From Chryseobacterium oranimense (GTDB lineage Bacteria; Bacteroidota; Bacteroidia; Flavobacteriales; Weeksellaceae), in NCBI RefSeq assembly GCF_025244725.1, contig NZ_CP104203.1:2046001-2110000 (forward strand): a stretch of DNA of 64,000 nt, given 5' to 3'. Made by a program: the position numbers and the translations under genes. Under the pieces are notes generated by a model. That model had not been told where the DNA came from. It made no database searches and saw nothing but the letters and a program-made list of their open reading frames with translations. This document shows, one piece after another, positions 55,192 to 64,000 of this stretch; positions within the stretch are counted from its first letter, which is position 1, and each line of letters opens with the position of its first letter.

Positions 55192-56949
55192 TTACTGCTT
55201 AAAGACCTTTGTAAAGCTGTCTTTTTCAAGGTTTTCCAAGGAGAAATCAAAATCGGCTTCTGCTTTTTCTGTTGTAATCTCTGCTCCAAGCTCTTTTACA
55301 AGTTCATTGAAAGACATGGCTTCGTAACATTGCTGATACAATGCACTTGTTGCCATCATGGAAACCTGGTTATTTCCTGAAACATGAGAATGTCCGGCTC
55401 CGAAATTCAATAGTACGAAACATTGTTTTTCGTTTTTGGTCACCAGCATTCCCAGGATCGTTTGCTTCTGAACAGAGTTACATCTGGCTTCAGCAAAGAG
55501 ATTGTTAGGGTTCATCATATAGCTGTAGGAAATATCGTCTCCTTTTCCGATTACGATTTTATATCCGCAATTCGCATCTCCGCTGAAAACGTTATTCATA
55601 ACAAGGGTTGGCATACACTGTCCTTTGTTGGCATAAAGATATTCAACGGCACCGTGAGGAGCGGAAGTTATATCTCCGGAATACATCAGTTGTCCGTCAC
55701 CCTGATTATAAGCTGCATTCCAACCTATTTTCCCGGCGATATTCAGTCCTGAAAGATCGAGATCCCAGGCACCCCATTTATCTTCCCAATAAATACCTAC
55801 AGCCAGTCTTTCGCCATAAAAACGGGTTCCGGTAGGAATATTTCCAACAAACATCTTTTCGGAAGTCGGTAATGCAAATTCTATATTCTCAGGAAAATAG
55901 AATTTCTTTCCGGATAAGTTTTCGTATTTCAGCTTCAGATAATCCAGAATAAAATCATAGTTGAACTGATTCACGTAAGTTTCCTTCCCTTTTTTCACCC
56001 AGGATTTTCCGTTTCTCACTCTGTAAACAAATGTATCCTGACCATACATTCTTGAATAACATGCTGACAATGCTTTGAACAATGCAAACGGTGTCGCATT
56101 TTCCAGCCAGTACCAATCGCTGCTTTCCAGCAATGTATTCGTAGCATCATTCAACGGATTTGAAATCAATGGCTTATGATGTACTTTAGACAGCTTTGAT
56201 ATTTTATTGATTGCTTTTGGAGCTTTGTTTTTATAAGCAAGGAACAACGGTTTGAATCTGTTAAAAATTTCCGCCAGTTTTTCCATTCCGAAGCTTTCAA
56301 ACAGATAGGCTGGATTGAATTTACTTTGCTTGATCAAATCAATCAGATCATCACTTTTAATTAAAAGCGTAGTACCGCTCGTTTTATAAATAATATAACG
56401 GAAAAACTCAACAGGGTTTTCAGGATATACATCGTACAGATCGGCTATTTTTATCACAGCTTCCTTATTTCTGATATTTTCTTTTCCCGTAAAATCATAT
56501 TCCAGCTCCGTATGCAAAATATAAAGCAATTCATCGATAGTTTCTTCTTTTAAAGCAATTCCCGATCTCAAAAGAGACAGACACTTTTCCTGCATTTCTT
56601 CTGCAGTGTAGGCTTTGATGACTTTAAAAACCAGCTTCATATCCGGAACATTCAATATTTCAGCAGGAATATAGATTTCGCTCTGGAAATCGCTCCCATA
56701 CGTTGAAATATAATGCTGGATCTGTTCAAAAAACAAATCGATTCTGGAAGTATTTTTTATTTTCGTCCAGGATTTATGAAAGGTTTTATTCAAATCATTT
56801 CCATTTAACTTTTCCTTTGCATAATAAGAGATGATCTCATTTTTTGCCCATAAAGCATCTGGCTCAATGATAAAACCGTCATTGGAAATAAATGGCTCTG
56901 CATTCGATTCCTTAGCCAATACCGCATTGAATAATTTTAGTGTTTTCAT
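55192..56949 (-). CDS. Unknown 585-residue protein linked to rtcB
   Basis: 585 residues, not recognised. Residues 1-270 are helix-rich (YVYPENPVEFFRYIIYKTSG in the middle). Residues about 350-520 are beta-rich with Gly/Asp/Trp motifs: VGIYWEDKWGAWDLDLSGL and LMYSGDITSAPHGAVEYLY, which faintly recall TerD-type stress domains. There is no signal peptide or membrane segment, so it is cytosolic. It follows the RNA array and rtcB on the same strand. One possibility is an RNA-binding partner of RtcB, by analogy with the Ro60-like protein in other rtc operons, but I see no TROVE motif. Confidence 0.75.
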   Translation of the reverse strand: MKTLKLFNAVLAKESNAEPFISNDGFIIEPDALWAKNEIISYYAKEKLNGNDLNKTFHKSWTKIKNTSRIDLFFEQIQHYISTYGSDFQSEIYIPAEILNVPDMKLVFKVIKAYTAEEMQEKCLSLLRSGIALKEETIDELLYILHTELEYDFTGKENIRNKEAVIKIADLYDVYPENPVEFFRYIIYKTSGTTLLIKSDDLIDLIKQSKFNPAYLFESFGMEKLAEIFNRFKPLFLAYKNKAPKAINKISKLSKVHHKPLISNPLNDATNTLLESSDWYWLENATPFALFKALSACYSRMYGQDTFVYRVRNGKSWVKKGKETYVNQFNYDFILDYLKLKYENLSGKKFYFPENIEFALPTSEKMFVGNIPTGTRFYGERLAVGIYWEDKWGAWDLDLSGLNIAGKIGWNAAYNQGDGQLMYSGDITSAPHGAVEYLYANKGQCMPTLVMNNVFSGDANCGYKIVIGKGDDISYSYMMNPNNLFAEARCNSVQKQTILGMLVTKNEKQCFVLLNFGAGHSHVSGNNQVSMMATSALYQQCYEAMSFNELVKELGAEITTEKAEADFDFSLENLEKDSFTKVFKQ

Positions 56950-56957
56950 TGTTTTTA

Positions 56958-57048
56958 ATTTTAAAAATAAGTGAGGAGTAAATTCATTAAAAGTGAAGGG
57001 TATAGGAACTCCTTTTACCTATAATTTATAAAAAGCGGGGAGTAATTT
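56958..57048 (-). repeat. Hairpin repeats near the 585-residue gene (units 1 and 2)
   Basis: Unit 2 (57048-57002, minus strand) reads AAATTACTCCCCGC, an AT-rich loop, then GGTAAAAGGAGTTCCTAT; ACTCC and GGAGT pair perfectly. Unit 1 (about 56985-56958) keeps only the first half (TTTACTCCTCACTTATTTTT) and ends just before the 585-residue gene. Confidence 0.75.
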
Positions 57049-57057
57049 ACCGAAAAT

Positions 57058-57107
57058 ATAGGAACTCCCTTTGCCTTATAATTTGTAAAAAGGCGGAAAG
57101 TAATTTT
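57058..57107 (-). repeat. Hairpin repeat unit 3
   Basis: Minus strand: AAAATTACTTTCCGCC, AT-rich loop, GGCAAAGGGAGTTCCTAT. The pairing ACTTTC/GGGAGT uses G-T pairs where unit 2 has C-G, a compensatory difference. It starts 56 bp from unit 2. Confidence 0.78.
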
Positions 57108-57112
57108 AACCT

Positions 57113-57133
57113 ATAGGAACTTTCTTTGCCTTA
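57113..57133 (-). repeat. Half repeat next to the tRNA-like sequence (unit 4)
   Basis: Minus strand TAAGGCAAAGAAAGTTCCTAT, the second half of the repeat. It lies right after the 3' end of the tRNA-like sequence (57146) with the first half missing. Confidence 0.7.
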
Positions 57134-57145
57134 TTTTTTATTTTG

Positions 57146-57253
57146 AGGAGCAGACAGGACTCGAACCTGTGACACACAATTGGGATTCATAGGAACTTCA
57201 TTTGCCTGCAGCGAAAAGTAATTTTGTTGCTCTACCATCTGAGCTACTGCCCC
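57146..57253 (-). ncRNA. tRNA-like RNA with replaced anticodon arm
   Basis: Minus strand: acceptor GGGGCAG (57253-57247) pairs with CTGCTCC (57153-57147, one G-T). The D arm GCTC-AGATGGTA-GAGC and T arm ACAGG-TTCGAGT-CCTGT are canonical. The region between should hold about 22 bases but has 57. It opens with ACAAAATT, which can pair with AATTGTGT at its end, and contains hairpin repeat unit 5 (57225-57189). No normal anticodon loop is evident and CCA is not encoded. So it is either an intron-bearing tRNA or, more likely, a tRNA mimic. Confidence 0.75.
57189..57225 (-). repeat. Hairpin repeat unit 5, inside the tRNA-like sequence
   Basis: Minus strand AAAATTACTTTTCGC, TGCA, GGCAAATGAAGTTCCTAT. 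ACTT pairs with AAGT. It is the short-loop version of units 2 and 3, so the insert in the anticodon arm is itself a member of the array. Confidence 0.78.
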
Positions 57254-57280
57254 TGCCATTATTAAAATAGTTTTCATTAA

Positions 57281-57306
57281 CCTTACAGGCTTTTACGCCT
57301 GCAAGG
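57281..57306 (-). ncRNA. Hairpin A downstream of rtcB
   Basis: Minus strand CCTTGCAGGC (57306-57297) pairs with GCCTGTAAGG (57290-57281), one G-T, loop GTAAAA. No T run follows, so it is not a simple terminator. Confidence 0.7.
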
Positions 57307-57323
57307 CTTGGTTATTAGTTCTT

Positions 57324-57360
57324 TGTCGATCTCACAGGGTTTATTCCTGTAAGATTGACA
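57324..57360 (-). ncRNA. Hairpin B downstream of rtcB
   Basis: A 15-bp stem between 57360-57346 and 57338-57324 with one mismatch and one G-T, sharing TTACAGG/CCTGT with hairpin A and ACAGG/CCTGT with the tRNA-like T arm. It begins 10 bp after the rtcB stop. Confidence 0.72.
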
Positions 57361-57369
57361 TATTAAAAA

Positions 57370-59245
<1,876 letters not shown>

Positions 59246-59422
59246 ATATTTTTGTCAATTTTATTATCATCAGATAAACACATGGTTCTCAACACTATAT
59301 CAGCTTAAGCATTCACATAAAAGAGAAAATGGGTTATAAACTCCATTGTTTTTTTGACATTTAAAAGGGACAATTTTAAACTTGTAAGAATGATTTTGCA
59401 CAGAACTAATTTCAACAATATG

Positions 59423-59857
59423 ATGAATTTCAAAAATATAAACATCGGGGAGCTCATAGAAACAAAATGGGCAGAGGCAGAAATATCAATAGAAAGAACA
59501 TGTAAATTCTTTAAATTGAACGAAGATGAAATAATGCAAATGTTTCATCAAGATTCGATTAATACGGATATGCTGCTAAAATGGTCTAAATTATTAGAAT
59601 ATGATTTTTTCAGGATCTATTCTCAGCATCTCATACTCTTCGGGCCGCCTTCTAATATATATGGAAAAAATGCGAAACAAAAAAAACAAGCTTCATCATT
59701 ACCCACATTTAAAAAGAATCTATATACACGGGAGATTATAGATTTCATTTTAGAATTAATGCACACAGGAGAAAAAACAAAAAGTGATATTACACAAGAA
59801 TATGGAATTCCCAAAACTACATTATACAAATGGATTCAAAAACACAAAACAACGTAA
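59423..59857 (+). CDS. Helix-turn-helix protein (transposase OrfA-like)
   Basis: 144 residues from ATG 59423 (MNFKNINIGELIETKW); longer starts to 59354 are possible but less family-like. The first half (IERTCKFFKLNEDEIMQMF ... LLKWSKLLEYDFFRIYSQHLIL) is a conserved Chryseobacterium module. The C-terminus (KSDITQEYGIPKTTLYKWIQKHK) is a helix-turn-helix of the IS3 OrfA type. No catalytic transposase partner is nearby. It overlaps the next gene by 28 bp. Confidence 0.75.
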   Translation: MNFKNINIGELIETKWAEAEISIERTCKFFKLNEDEIMQMFHQDSINTDMLLKWSKLLEYDFFRIYSQHLILFGPPSNIYGKNAKQKKQASSLPTFKKNLYTREIIDFILELMHTGEKTKSDITQEYGIPKTTLYKWIQKHKTT

Positions 59858-60180
59858 TTAAGCCTAATTATAAAAAAATTTACACAGATCTGATTCTTAA
59901 AAAATTTCCTGAGAAAATGTCTGTTTGCCTTTCTATTTTAGAAAAAGACAACTTTTGCTTATTAGATATACTTACCGTAAACAAATTGATCTTTGATATT
60001 CCCGGAAAGGAAACATTAGTTTTTAATCAAAAACTACGGTCTTATGACGAGGAAACTATCGAGAAAATTCTGACTTATCAAATGAAGTATCGCCTTAATA
60101 ATACACAAGTCGCCAATCATTTCAAGCTAAGCAGAAATTCTGTAGCGAAATGGAAAAGAATTTATCAAGTAAAGTACTAA
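59830..60180 (+). CDS. Small helix-turn-helix protein
   Basis: 116 residues, overlapping the preceding gene in another frame. The C-terminus YRLNNTQVANHFKLSRNSVAKWKRIY is a helix-turn-helix of the transposase/Psq type. The N-terminal half is not recognised. The overlap and shared HTH theme suggest the two are translated together and act as DNA-binding partners, perhaps as domesticated transposase parts. Confidence 0.7.
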   Translation: MDSKTQNNVIKPNYKKIYTDLILKKFPEKMSVCLSILEKDNFCLLDILTVNKLIFDIPGKETLVFNQKLRSYDEETIEKILTYQMKYRLNNTQVANHFKLSRNSVAKWKRIYQVKY

Positions 60181-60277
60181 ACCATCGTATTGACGAAAAC
60201 CTGTAACGTGCAAAGCAAGATGCTTTGAATTCACCACTATATAATCTATGACAGTAAATTGATTTAAGTTTAATTAT

Positions 60278-60297
60278 GATAATATAATTATATTATC
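60278..60297. promoter_or_regulatory. 20-bp perfect AT palindrome
   Basis: GATAATATAATTATATTATC reads the same on both strands. It lies 100 bp upstream of the first TPR regulator gene in a 218-bp gap and could be an operator, although AT-rich palindromes also arise by chance. Confidence 0.4.
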
Positions 60298-60398
60298 GTA
60301 AATAAATCTATCGTTTTTTGTTGTGATTTTTTAGGTATATTTATGTGTGTGAATGTTATGGCAGTATCGTTGATAATTAAGATCAATATAAGTAAACT

Positions 60399-61910
60399 AT
60401 GAAATATATTTTTACTTTTTTAATCTGTTTATTATGGAGTTTCTATTACTCACAAAATGTCATTTCAACTAAAAAAATAGACAGTTTATTTACTGTTTAT
60501 AATACCCCGGATTTTATACTTCAAAATAAAGATTTAATACCTTTTTATACAGAGTTATACATCCAGTCCAAAGAAATTCAATATTCCAAAGGGCAAATTA
60601 ATGCTTTGCTGAAAACTTCCATATTGCGATTACGCAGCCAAAAAGATTATGACAAGGTGATTACAGATGCCACAGAAGCTGAAAAACTTGCTTATCAAAG
60701 TAATGACTATTCAGGGATTTCCGGGGCCAAAGCACTTAGAGGAACAGCTTATCTTCATTCAGGGTTAAGTAAACTTGCGAAACAGGACATCAATGAAGCT
60801 CTGAAAATAAGTGACAATATTGAAGGTGCAGAAAGGAGGCATTTGACAAAAATAAATATTTACACCAGTTATGCGAATTATTATGAAGGTCAATATGATC
60901 TGGCAAAAAACAGGAACAATCTGGATTCCTGTAAATATTTTCTTAAAAAAATGTATTCAGAAGCTACAAAGATTCAGGATGAAACGATACGGCTAAAATG
61001 GATTCTTAATTCGATAAAATCACTTTCAGGAATTAATTTAACCCTTGAAAATTATAAGGAAGCGGAATACTATCTGAATCTGCAGGAAAAATATATCCGT
61101 AACTCTGACGACAAGTTTAATTTGGCCACGTATCATAAATTGAAAGCTGAATTTGAGTTTATGAATACTAATAATAATCCGCATTATTTGCAAGATTCTT
61201 ATAACCATTTCAAAAAGGCAGAATATTATGCTAAAGAGATTAATAATGCTATGCTTTTAGAATTGATTTATCCGGAAATGGCTAATGTTTTTGCTCAAAT
61301 GAAGGATACTAAGAATGAGATAAAATATTTAGAAAAGTCAGCTGTAATTAAAGACAGCCTCCATGAAACGAAACAAAAATATTTGGATAAAATAGACCCT
61401 GTATTGAAAACAGAACCGCTGGTAAACAATAAAATATCTCCGAAAAAGAATAATATTCTGTATATAGTTTTATCCGGCTTATTCATAATAACGTCTTTCG
61501 TTTTAGTAACCTGGTTCTGGCATAAAAGAAAAAAGATAATTAAAAGGAATGAAAATCATTCTTTGGACAAGAATGGGAATCAATTAGTCAAAGAGAATTT
61601 AGTAAAAACGGAAATTATTCCGGTAGCTGATTTTATAGAGCTGGCTTCTAAGAACGACGACGGCTCATTTTTATTAAAATTTGAAGAATACTTTCCTGAT
61701 TTCATTAAAAAGCTGCATGAAGTAAATCCCACATTGAAACCTGCTGAGGTAGAGCTTTGTGCGCTGATGAAACTGAATATAGATACTAAGAAAATTTCCG
61801 CAATTCATAATATTTCTGTGAGGGCTGTAGAAAGTAAAAAATATAGGCTAAGGAAAAAATTCAACATTGCTCCTGAAGAAGATATGCACATCTGGATCAA
61901 TCATTTATAG
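60399..61910 (+). CDS. TPR / transmembrane / LuxR-like HTH regulator (copy 1)
   Basis: 503 residues. A signal-like N-terminus (FTFLICLLWSFYYSQ) puts the TPR-like helical repeats (residues about 40-330) outside the cytoplasm. One transmembrane helix follows near 350-370 (ILYIVLSGLFIITSFVLVTWF). The C-terminal cytoplasmic HTH has ELCALMKLNIDTKKISAIHNISVRAVESKKYRLRKKF, the LuxR-like recognition pattern. This is a Bacteroidota-type membrane-bound transcription regulator. The paralogue follows 23 bp downstream. Confidence 0.85.
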   Translation: MKYIFTFLICLLWSFYYSQNVISTKKIDSLFTVYNTPDFILQNKDLIPFYTELYIQSKEIQYSKGQINALLKTSILRLRSQKDYDKVITDATEAEKLAYQSNDYSGISGAKALRGTAYLHSGLSKLAKQDINEALKISDNIEGAERRHLTKINIYTSYANYYEGQYDLAKNRNNLDSCKYFLKKMYSEATKIQDETIRLKWILNSIKSLSGINLTLENYKEAEYYLNLQEKYIRNSDDKFNLATYHKLKAEFEFMNTNNNPHYLQDSYNHFKKAEYYAKEINNAMLLELIYPEMANVFAQMKDTKNEIKYLEKSAVIKDSLHETKQKYLDKIDPVLKTEPLVNNKISPKKNNILYIVLSGLFIITSFVLVTWFWHKRKKIIKRNENHSLDKNGNQLVKENLVKTEIIPVADFIELASKNDDGSFLLKFEEYFPDFIKKLHEVNPTLKPAEVELCALMKLNIDTKKISAIHNISVRAVESKKYRLRKKFNIAPEEDMHIWINHL

Positions 61911-61933
61911 TATGCACAATTAGGCATAGATTT

Positions 61934-63370
61934 ATGAAACAATGGCTTTTAATATTAATTCTGAGCTTAGGTATTTCCAAAATTTATACCCGGAAAAATG
62001 CTGTAGTACAGGGAAATGAAAAGAATGAAATTGATCTGGATCTGCTTCCTCAAAAAAATATTAATAGCAAACAGATCAAAATATATACAGAAAGCTACTG
62101 GCAGTCTAATCAGAACAACGATATTCACGGGCAGATCAACGCCTTATTGAATTTAGCAAAATTAAATTTTGAGTGTCATCAAAATTATAACAATGTCTTA
62201 GCGTATATCAAGGAAATAGAGCAGCTTGCGGATAAAGACGATTATCTTGTTTTAAGTGAGTCACAAGCTATAAAATCCAGTATTTTAATTAAATTAGGTC
62301 TATTAAAAAAGGCGAAAAAGTACATCGATGAAGAAGGGATTCTGAGTAATAGGATTCTGGATGAAGATGATAAACGTTTTGCTAAAACACTGTATTATGA
62401 ATCACTTTCCCTTTTCTATAAAAGCCAGAACAAGCGGAATTCCGTAATGTATTTCTCTAAAAAGCAAATGGAAGAAGCTAAGCGGATGAGCGATGTAAAT
62501 CCCGTAAAATATTCAAAAATCATTGAGGCTGCAAATATAATAAGTACTACCTCTATAGAACTGAAAGATTATAAGAGTGCTGCATATTATTTAAAAGTTC
62601 AAGAAAAATATATTGAAAATACCAGTGATGCAAAAAATCTATCCCTTTATTATCTTAACAAAGCGATTTTTGAAACAGAGACTACAAAAGATATTCATGC
62701 AGCATTTCAAGACCTGAAAAAAGCTGAAAATTTGGCCCTAAAAATAGAAGACGAATATCTTCTCAACCTGATTTATCCTAAAATAGCAGACGTATATAAA
62801 AGCAAAAATGACTTGAAAAATCAGATAATCTATTTAAGAAAATCAGATAAAATCAAAGAAATTATTACTGAAAATGAATGGAAAACTCTTCAGGCTTTAA
62901 CTCTTGATGTAGACGAAAAAAAAGATAGTGATTTTAAAAAGTACACTTTGCTAATTTTCATAGCACTTGTTTTTTTTACGATTTTATTTTTTTTGCTTAA
63001 AGATAAAGTTAAAATACAGCCGGGAGGAGATAGCTCTCTTCCAGATCCTGAAACGAACACGGATGAAAAGAGTTTTTATATTGAAGATCTGTACCAATTA
63101 GCGTTGCAGGACGATGCCTCATTTTATCCGAATTATATAAAAAAATTCCCTCATTTTGAAAGCCAGTTTTTACAAATAAATCCTTCCATGAAAACTTCGG
63201 ATATAGAATTTTGTGCTTTAATGAAATTGGGATTAACGGATAAACAAATTGCAGAAAGCAAAAAATTAACTTTAAAAGCTGTAACAGCCAAAAAATATAG
63301 AATTCGCAAAAAATTAAATCTTTCTTTAGAGATAGATATAGCATCCTGGATTTCGAAATTTATTAATTGA
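61934..63370 (+). CDS. TPR / transmembrane / LuxR-like HTH regulator (copy 2)
   Basis: 478 residues with the same layout as the gene before it: signal-like start (LLILILSLGISKIYT), TPR-like repeats, a transmembrane helix (YTLLIFIALVFFTILFFLL) and a C-terminal HTH (EFCALMKLGLTDKQIAESKKLTLKAVTAKKYRIRKKL). Shared phrases such as GQINALL and EYYLNLQEKYI/AAYYLKVQEKYI show tandem duplication with strong divergence. The expected target is the secreted-protein gene that follows, by position only. Confidence 0.85.
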   Translation: MKQWLLILILSLGISKIYTRKNAVVQGNEKNEIDLDLLPQKNINSKQIKIYTESYWQSNQNNDIHGQINALLNLAKLNFECHQNYNNVLAYIKEIEQLADKDDYLVLSESQAIKSSILIKLGLLKKAKKYIDEEGILSNRILDEDDKRFAKTLYYESLSLFYKSQNKRNSVMYFSKKQMEEAKRMSDVNPVKYSKIIEAANIISTTSIELKDYKSAAYYLKVQEKYIENTSDAKNLSLYYLNKAIFETETTKDIHAAFQDLKKAENLALKIEDEYLLNLIYPKIADVYKSKNDLKNQIIYLRKSDKIKEIITENEWKTLQALTLDVDEKKDSDFKKYTLLIFIALVFFTILFFLLKDKVKIQPGGDSSLPDPETNTDEKSFYIEDLYQLALQDDASFYPNYIKKFPHFESQFLQINPSMKTSDIEFCALMKLGLTDKQIAESKKLTLKAVTAKKYRIRKKLNLSLEIDIASWISKFIN

Positions 63371-63577
63371 CTCGATTTGTTATACATTTTTCATTTAAAA
63401 AGATAAAATCAGAGATATGTAGGTTTGAAAATTATTGTAAATAAAATTTATAATAATCAGGTAAACAGAAACTTACAAAAACGCGTATAATTAAGTCACC
63501 TGTTGCGTAGAGTCAATACCTGCTTTTGTATTATTTTTTTGTGTGAGCCATTATGTTTGTAATTGCTTAAAACACAA

Positions 63578-64000
63578 ATGAAAATACCCTTGAAAAAAAA
63601 ACATGTATCACTCATGAAAAAAGATATCAAAATTCAATTTTTGACATCCTTTTTTGCTTTGTTTTTTTTTACGAAATTCAACGCACAATCAATAGAAAAA
63701 TCTAAAGATGAGGGATCTGTTTTTATAGCAGAGGGAACTATTGTATTTTCTTCAGATTCTATTCTTACAAATAAAATTGTTGAAGCAGATTCTAATGCTG
63801 AACAAGTAAAAACTCCAAATAAAAAGGAAAAAAGGAAGAAAGGAAAAATAAAAAAAATTTTAGCTGTAGCCAGGAACAAAAAGCCGGCTTATAAGAGACA
63901 TAGTGTACATTTTATTTTTTCAGGCACTCAATCCGGCCAAGACATTGTCAATGGATACAGAGTGACTGATAACGTCTCCGTTTCCACTCAAAATTATACG
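63578..64000 (+). CDS. Secreted protein of unknown family (truncated by window edge)
   Basis: 141 codons are visible without a stop. ATG 63578 (MKIPLKKKHVSL) gives a signal peptide ending FTKFNAQS; ATG 63614 is an alternative start. The mature N-terminus is followed by a Lys-rich stretch (NKKEKRKKGKIKKIL, about residues 92-106) and then HSVHFIFSGTQSGQDIVNGY. Family not recognised. TATGTTTG at 63552-63559 is a good -7 promoter element. A decayed copy of its start lies at 59033. Confidence 0.7.
   Translation, partial: MKIPLKKKHVSLMKKDIKIQFLTSFFALFFFTKFNAQSIEKSKDEGSVFIAEGTIVFSSDSILTNKIVEADSNAEQVKTPNKKEKRKKGKIKKILAVARNKKPAYKRHSVHFIFSGTQSGQDIVNGYRVTDNVSVSTQNYT

Noticed and set aside
55192..56949. 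Ro60/Rsr TROVE-domain protein
   Set aside because: Tempting because of rtcB and the tRNA-like RNA, but I could not find TROVE landmarks or a von Willebrand MIDAS motif.
57002..57225. CRISPR array
   Set aside because: The repeated blocks are themselves hairpins with variable loops, only four or five uneven units exist, there are no unique equal-length spacers and no cas genes.
57146..57253. Ordinary tRNA with a group I intron
   Set aside because: The excess is only about 35 bases, far too short for a group I intron, and no standard anticodon stem-loop is recovered by removing a simple segment.
59423..60180. Complete IS3-type insertion sequence
   Set aside because: No DDE transposase, terminal inverted repeats or target duplications are visible.

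Overview
The window looks like a chromosomal segment of a Flavobacteriales bacterium, most likely Chryseobacterium or a close Weeksellaceae relative. The reasons are low GC, Bacteroidota-type promoters (TAnnTTTG at -7), and typical families: DUF5686, the DUF1800/DUF1501 pair, paired YceI proteins, DUF1599, a BT_3928-like DoxX protein, MsrAB and a DnaG without zinc cysteines. I see no rRNA, prophage, CRISPR array or complete insertion sequence.

Layout. 1-11.9 kb: partial hydrolase, DedA, prfB, FAD oxidoreductase, AAA ATPase, hydrolase, a two-gene ABC transporter, and a minus-strand cluster ECF sigma - zinc anti-sigma-like protein - DUF417 - MsrAB that looks like a redox-stress module. 11.9-18.9 kb: alaS, a DUF5686 outer-membrane protein and a secreted M28 peptidase. 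18.9-20.0 kb: a non-coding block with three tandem 309-bp repeats, each carrying a nested inverted repeat. 20.0-27.5 kb: the branched-chain amino-acid operon ilvE-D-B-N-C-A behind what reads as two successive ribosome-mediated attenuators. 27.5-40 kb: folP, DUF1599, DoxX-like, TerB-like, tpiA, phytase-like lipoprotein, clpP, dnaG, tsaE, ald and a LytS/LytTR two-component pair. 40.4-51.4 kb: antiporter, zinc-ribbon protein, lipoprotein, tyrA behind a tyrosine-codon attenuator, sdaA, amt, a hydrolase, two YceI proteins and glucokinase. 51.5-55 kb: beta-barrel protein, DUF1800 and DUF1501. 55.2-58.8 kb: rtcB, an RNA-rich 420-bp intergenic region and a 585-residue unknown protein. 59-64 kb: a decayed gene copy, two small HTH genes, two TPR/transmembrane/HTH regulators and a secreted protein running off the end.

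Two observations stand out. First, the rtcB locus: between the RNA ligase gene and the unknown gene lie, on the same strand, two related hairpins, a tRNA-like sequence whose anticodon arm is replaced by a longer insert, and a series of roughly 55-bp hairpin repeats. One repeat is the insert inside the tRNA-like sequence. This is a candidate RNA-repair or RNA-processing system. Second, the attenuators at ilvE (two in series) and tyrA share a compact design: the -7 promoter element lies only four bases before the leader start codon, the leader peptide is rich in the regulated amino acids, and its last codons or stop can pair with the 5' arm of the terminator.

Everything here is from reading sequence. 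Family names come from motifs, not database searches.
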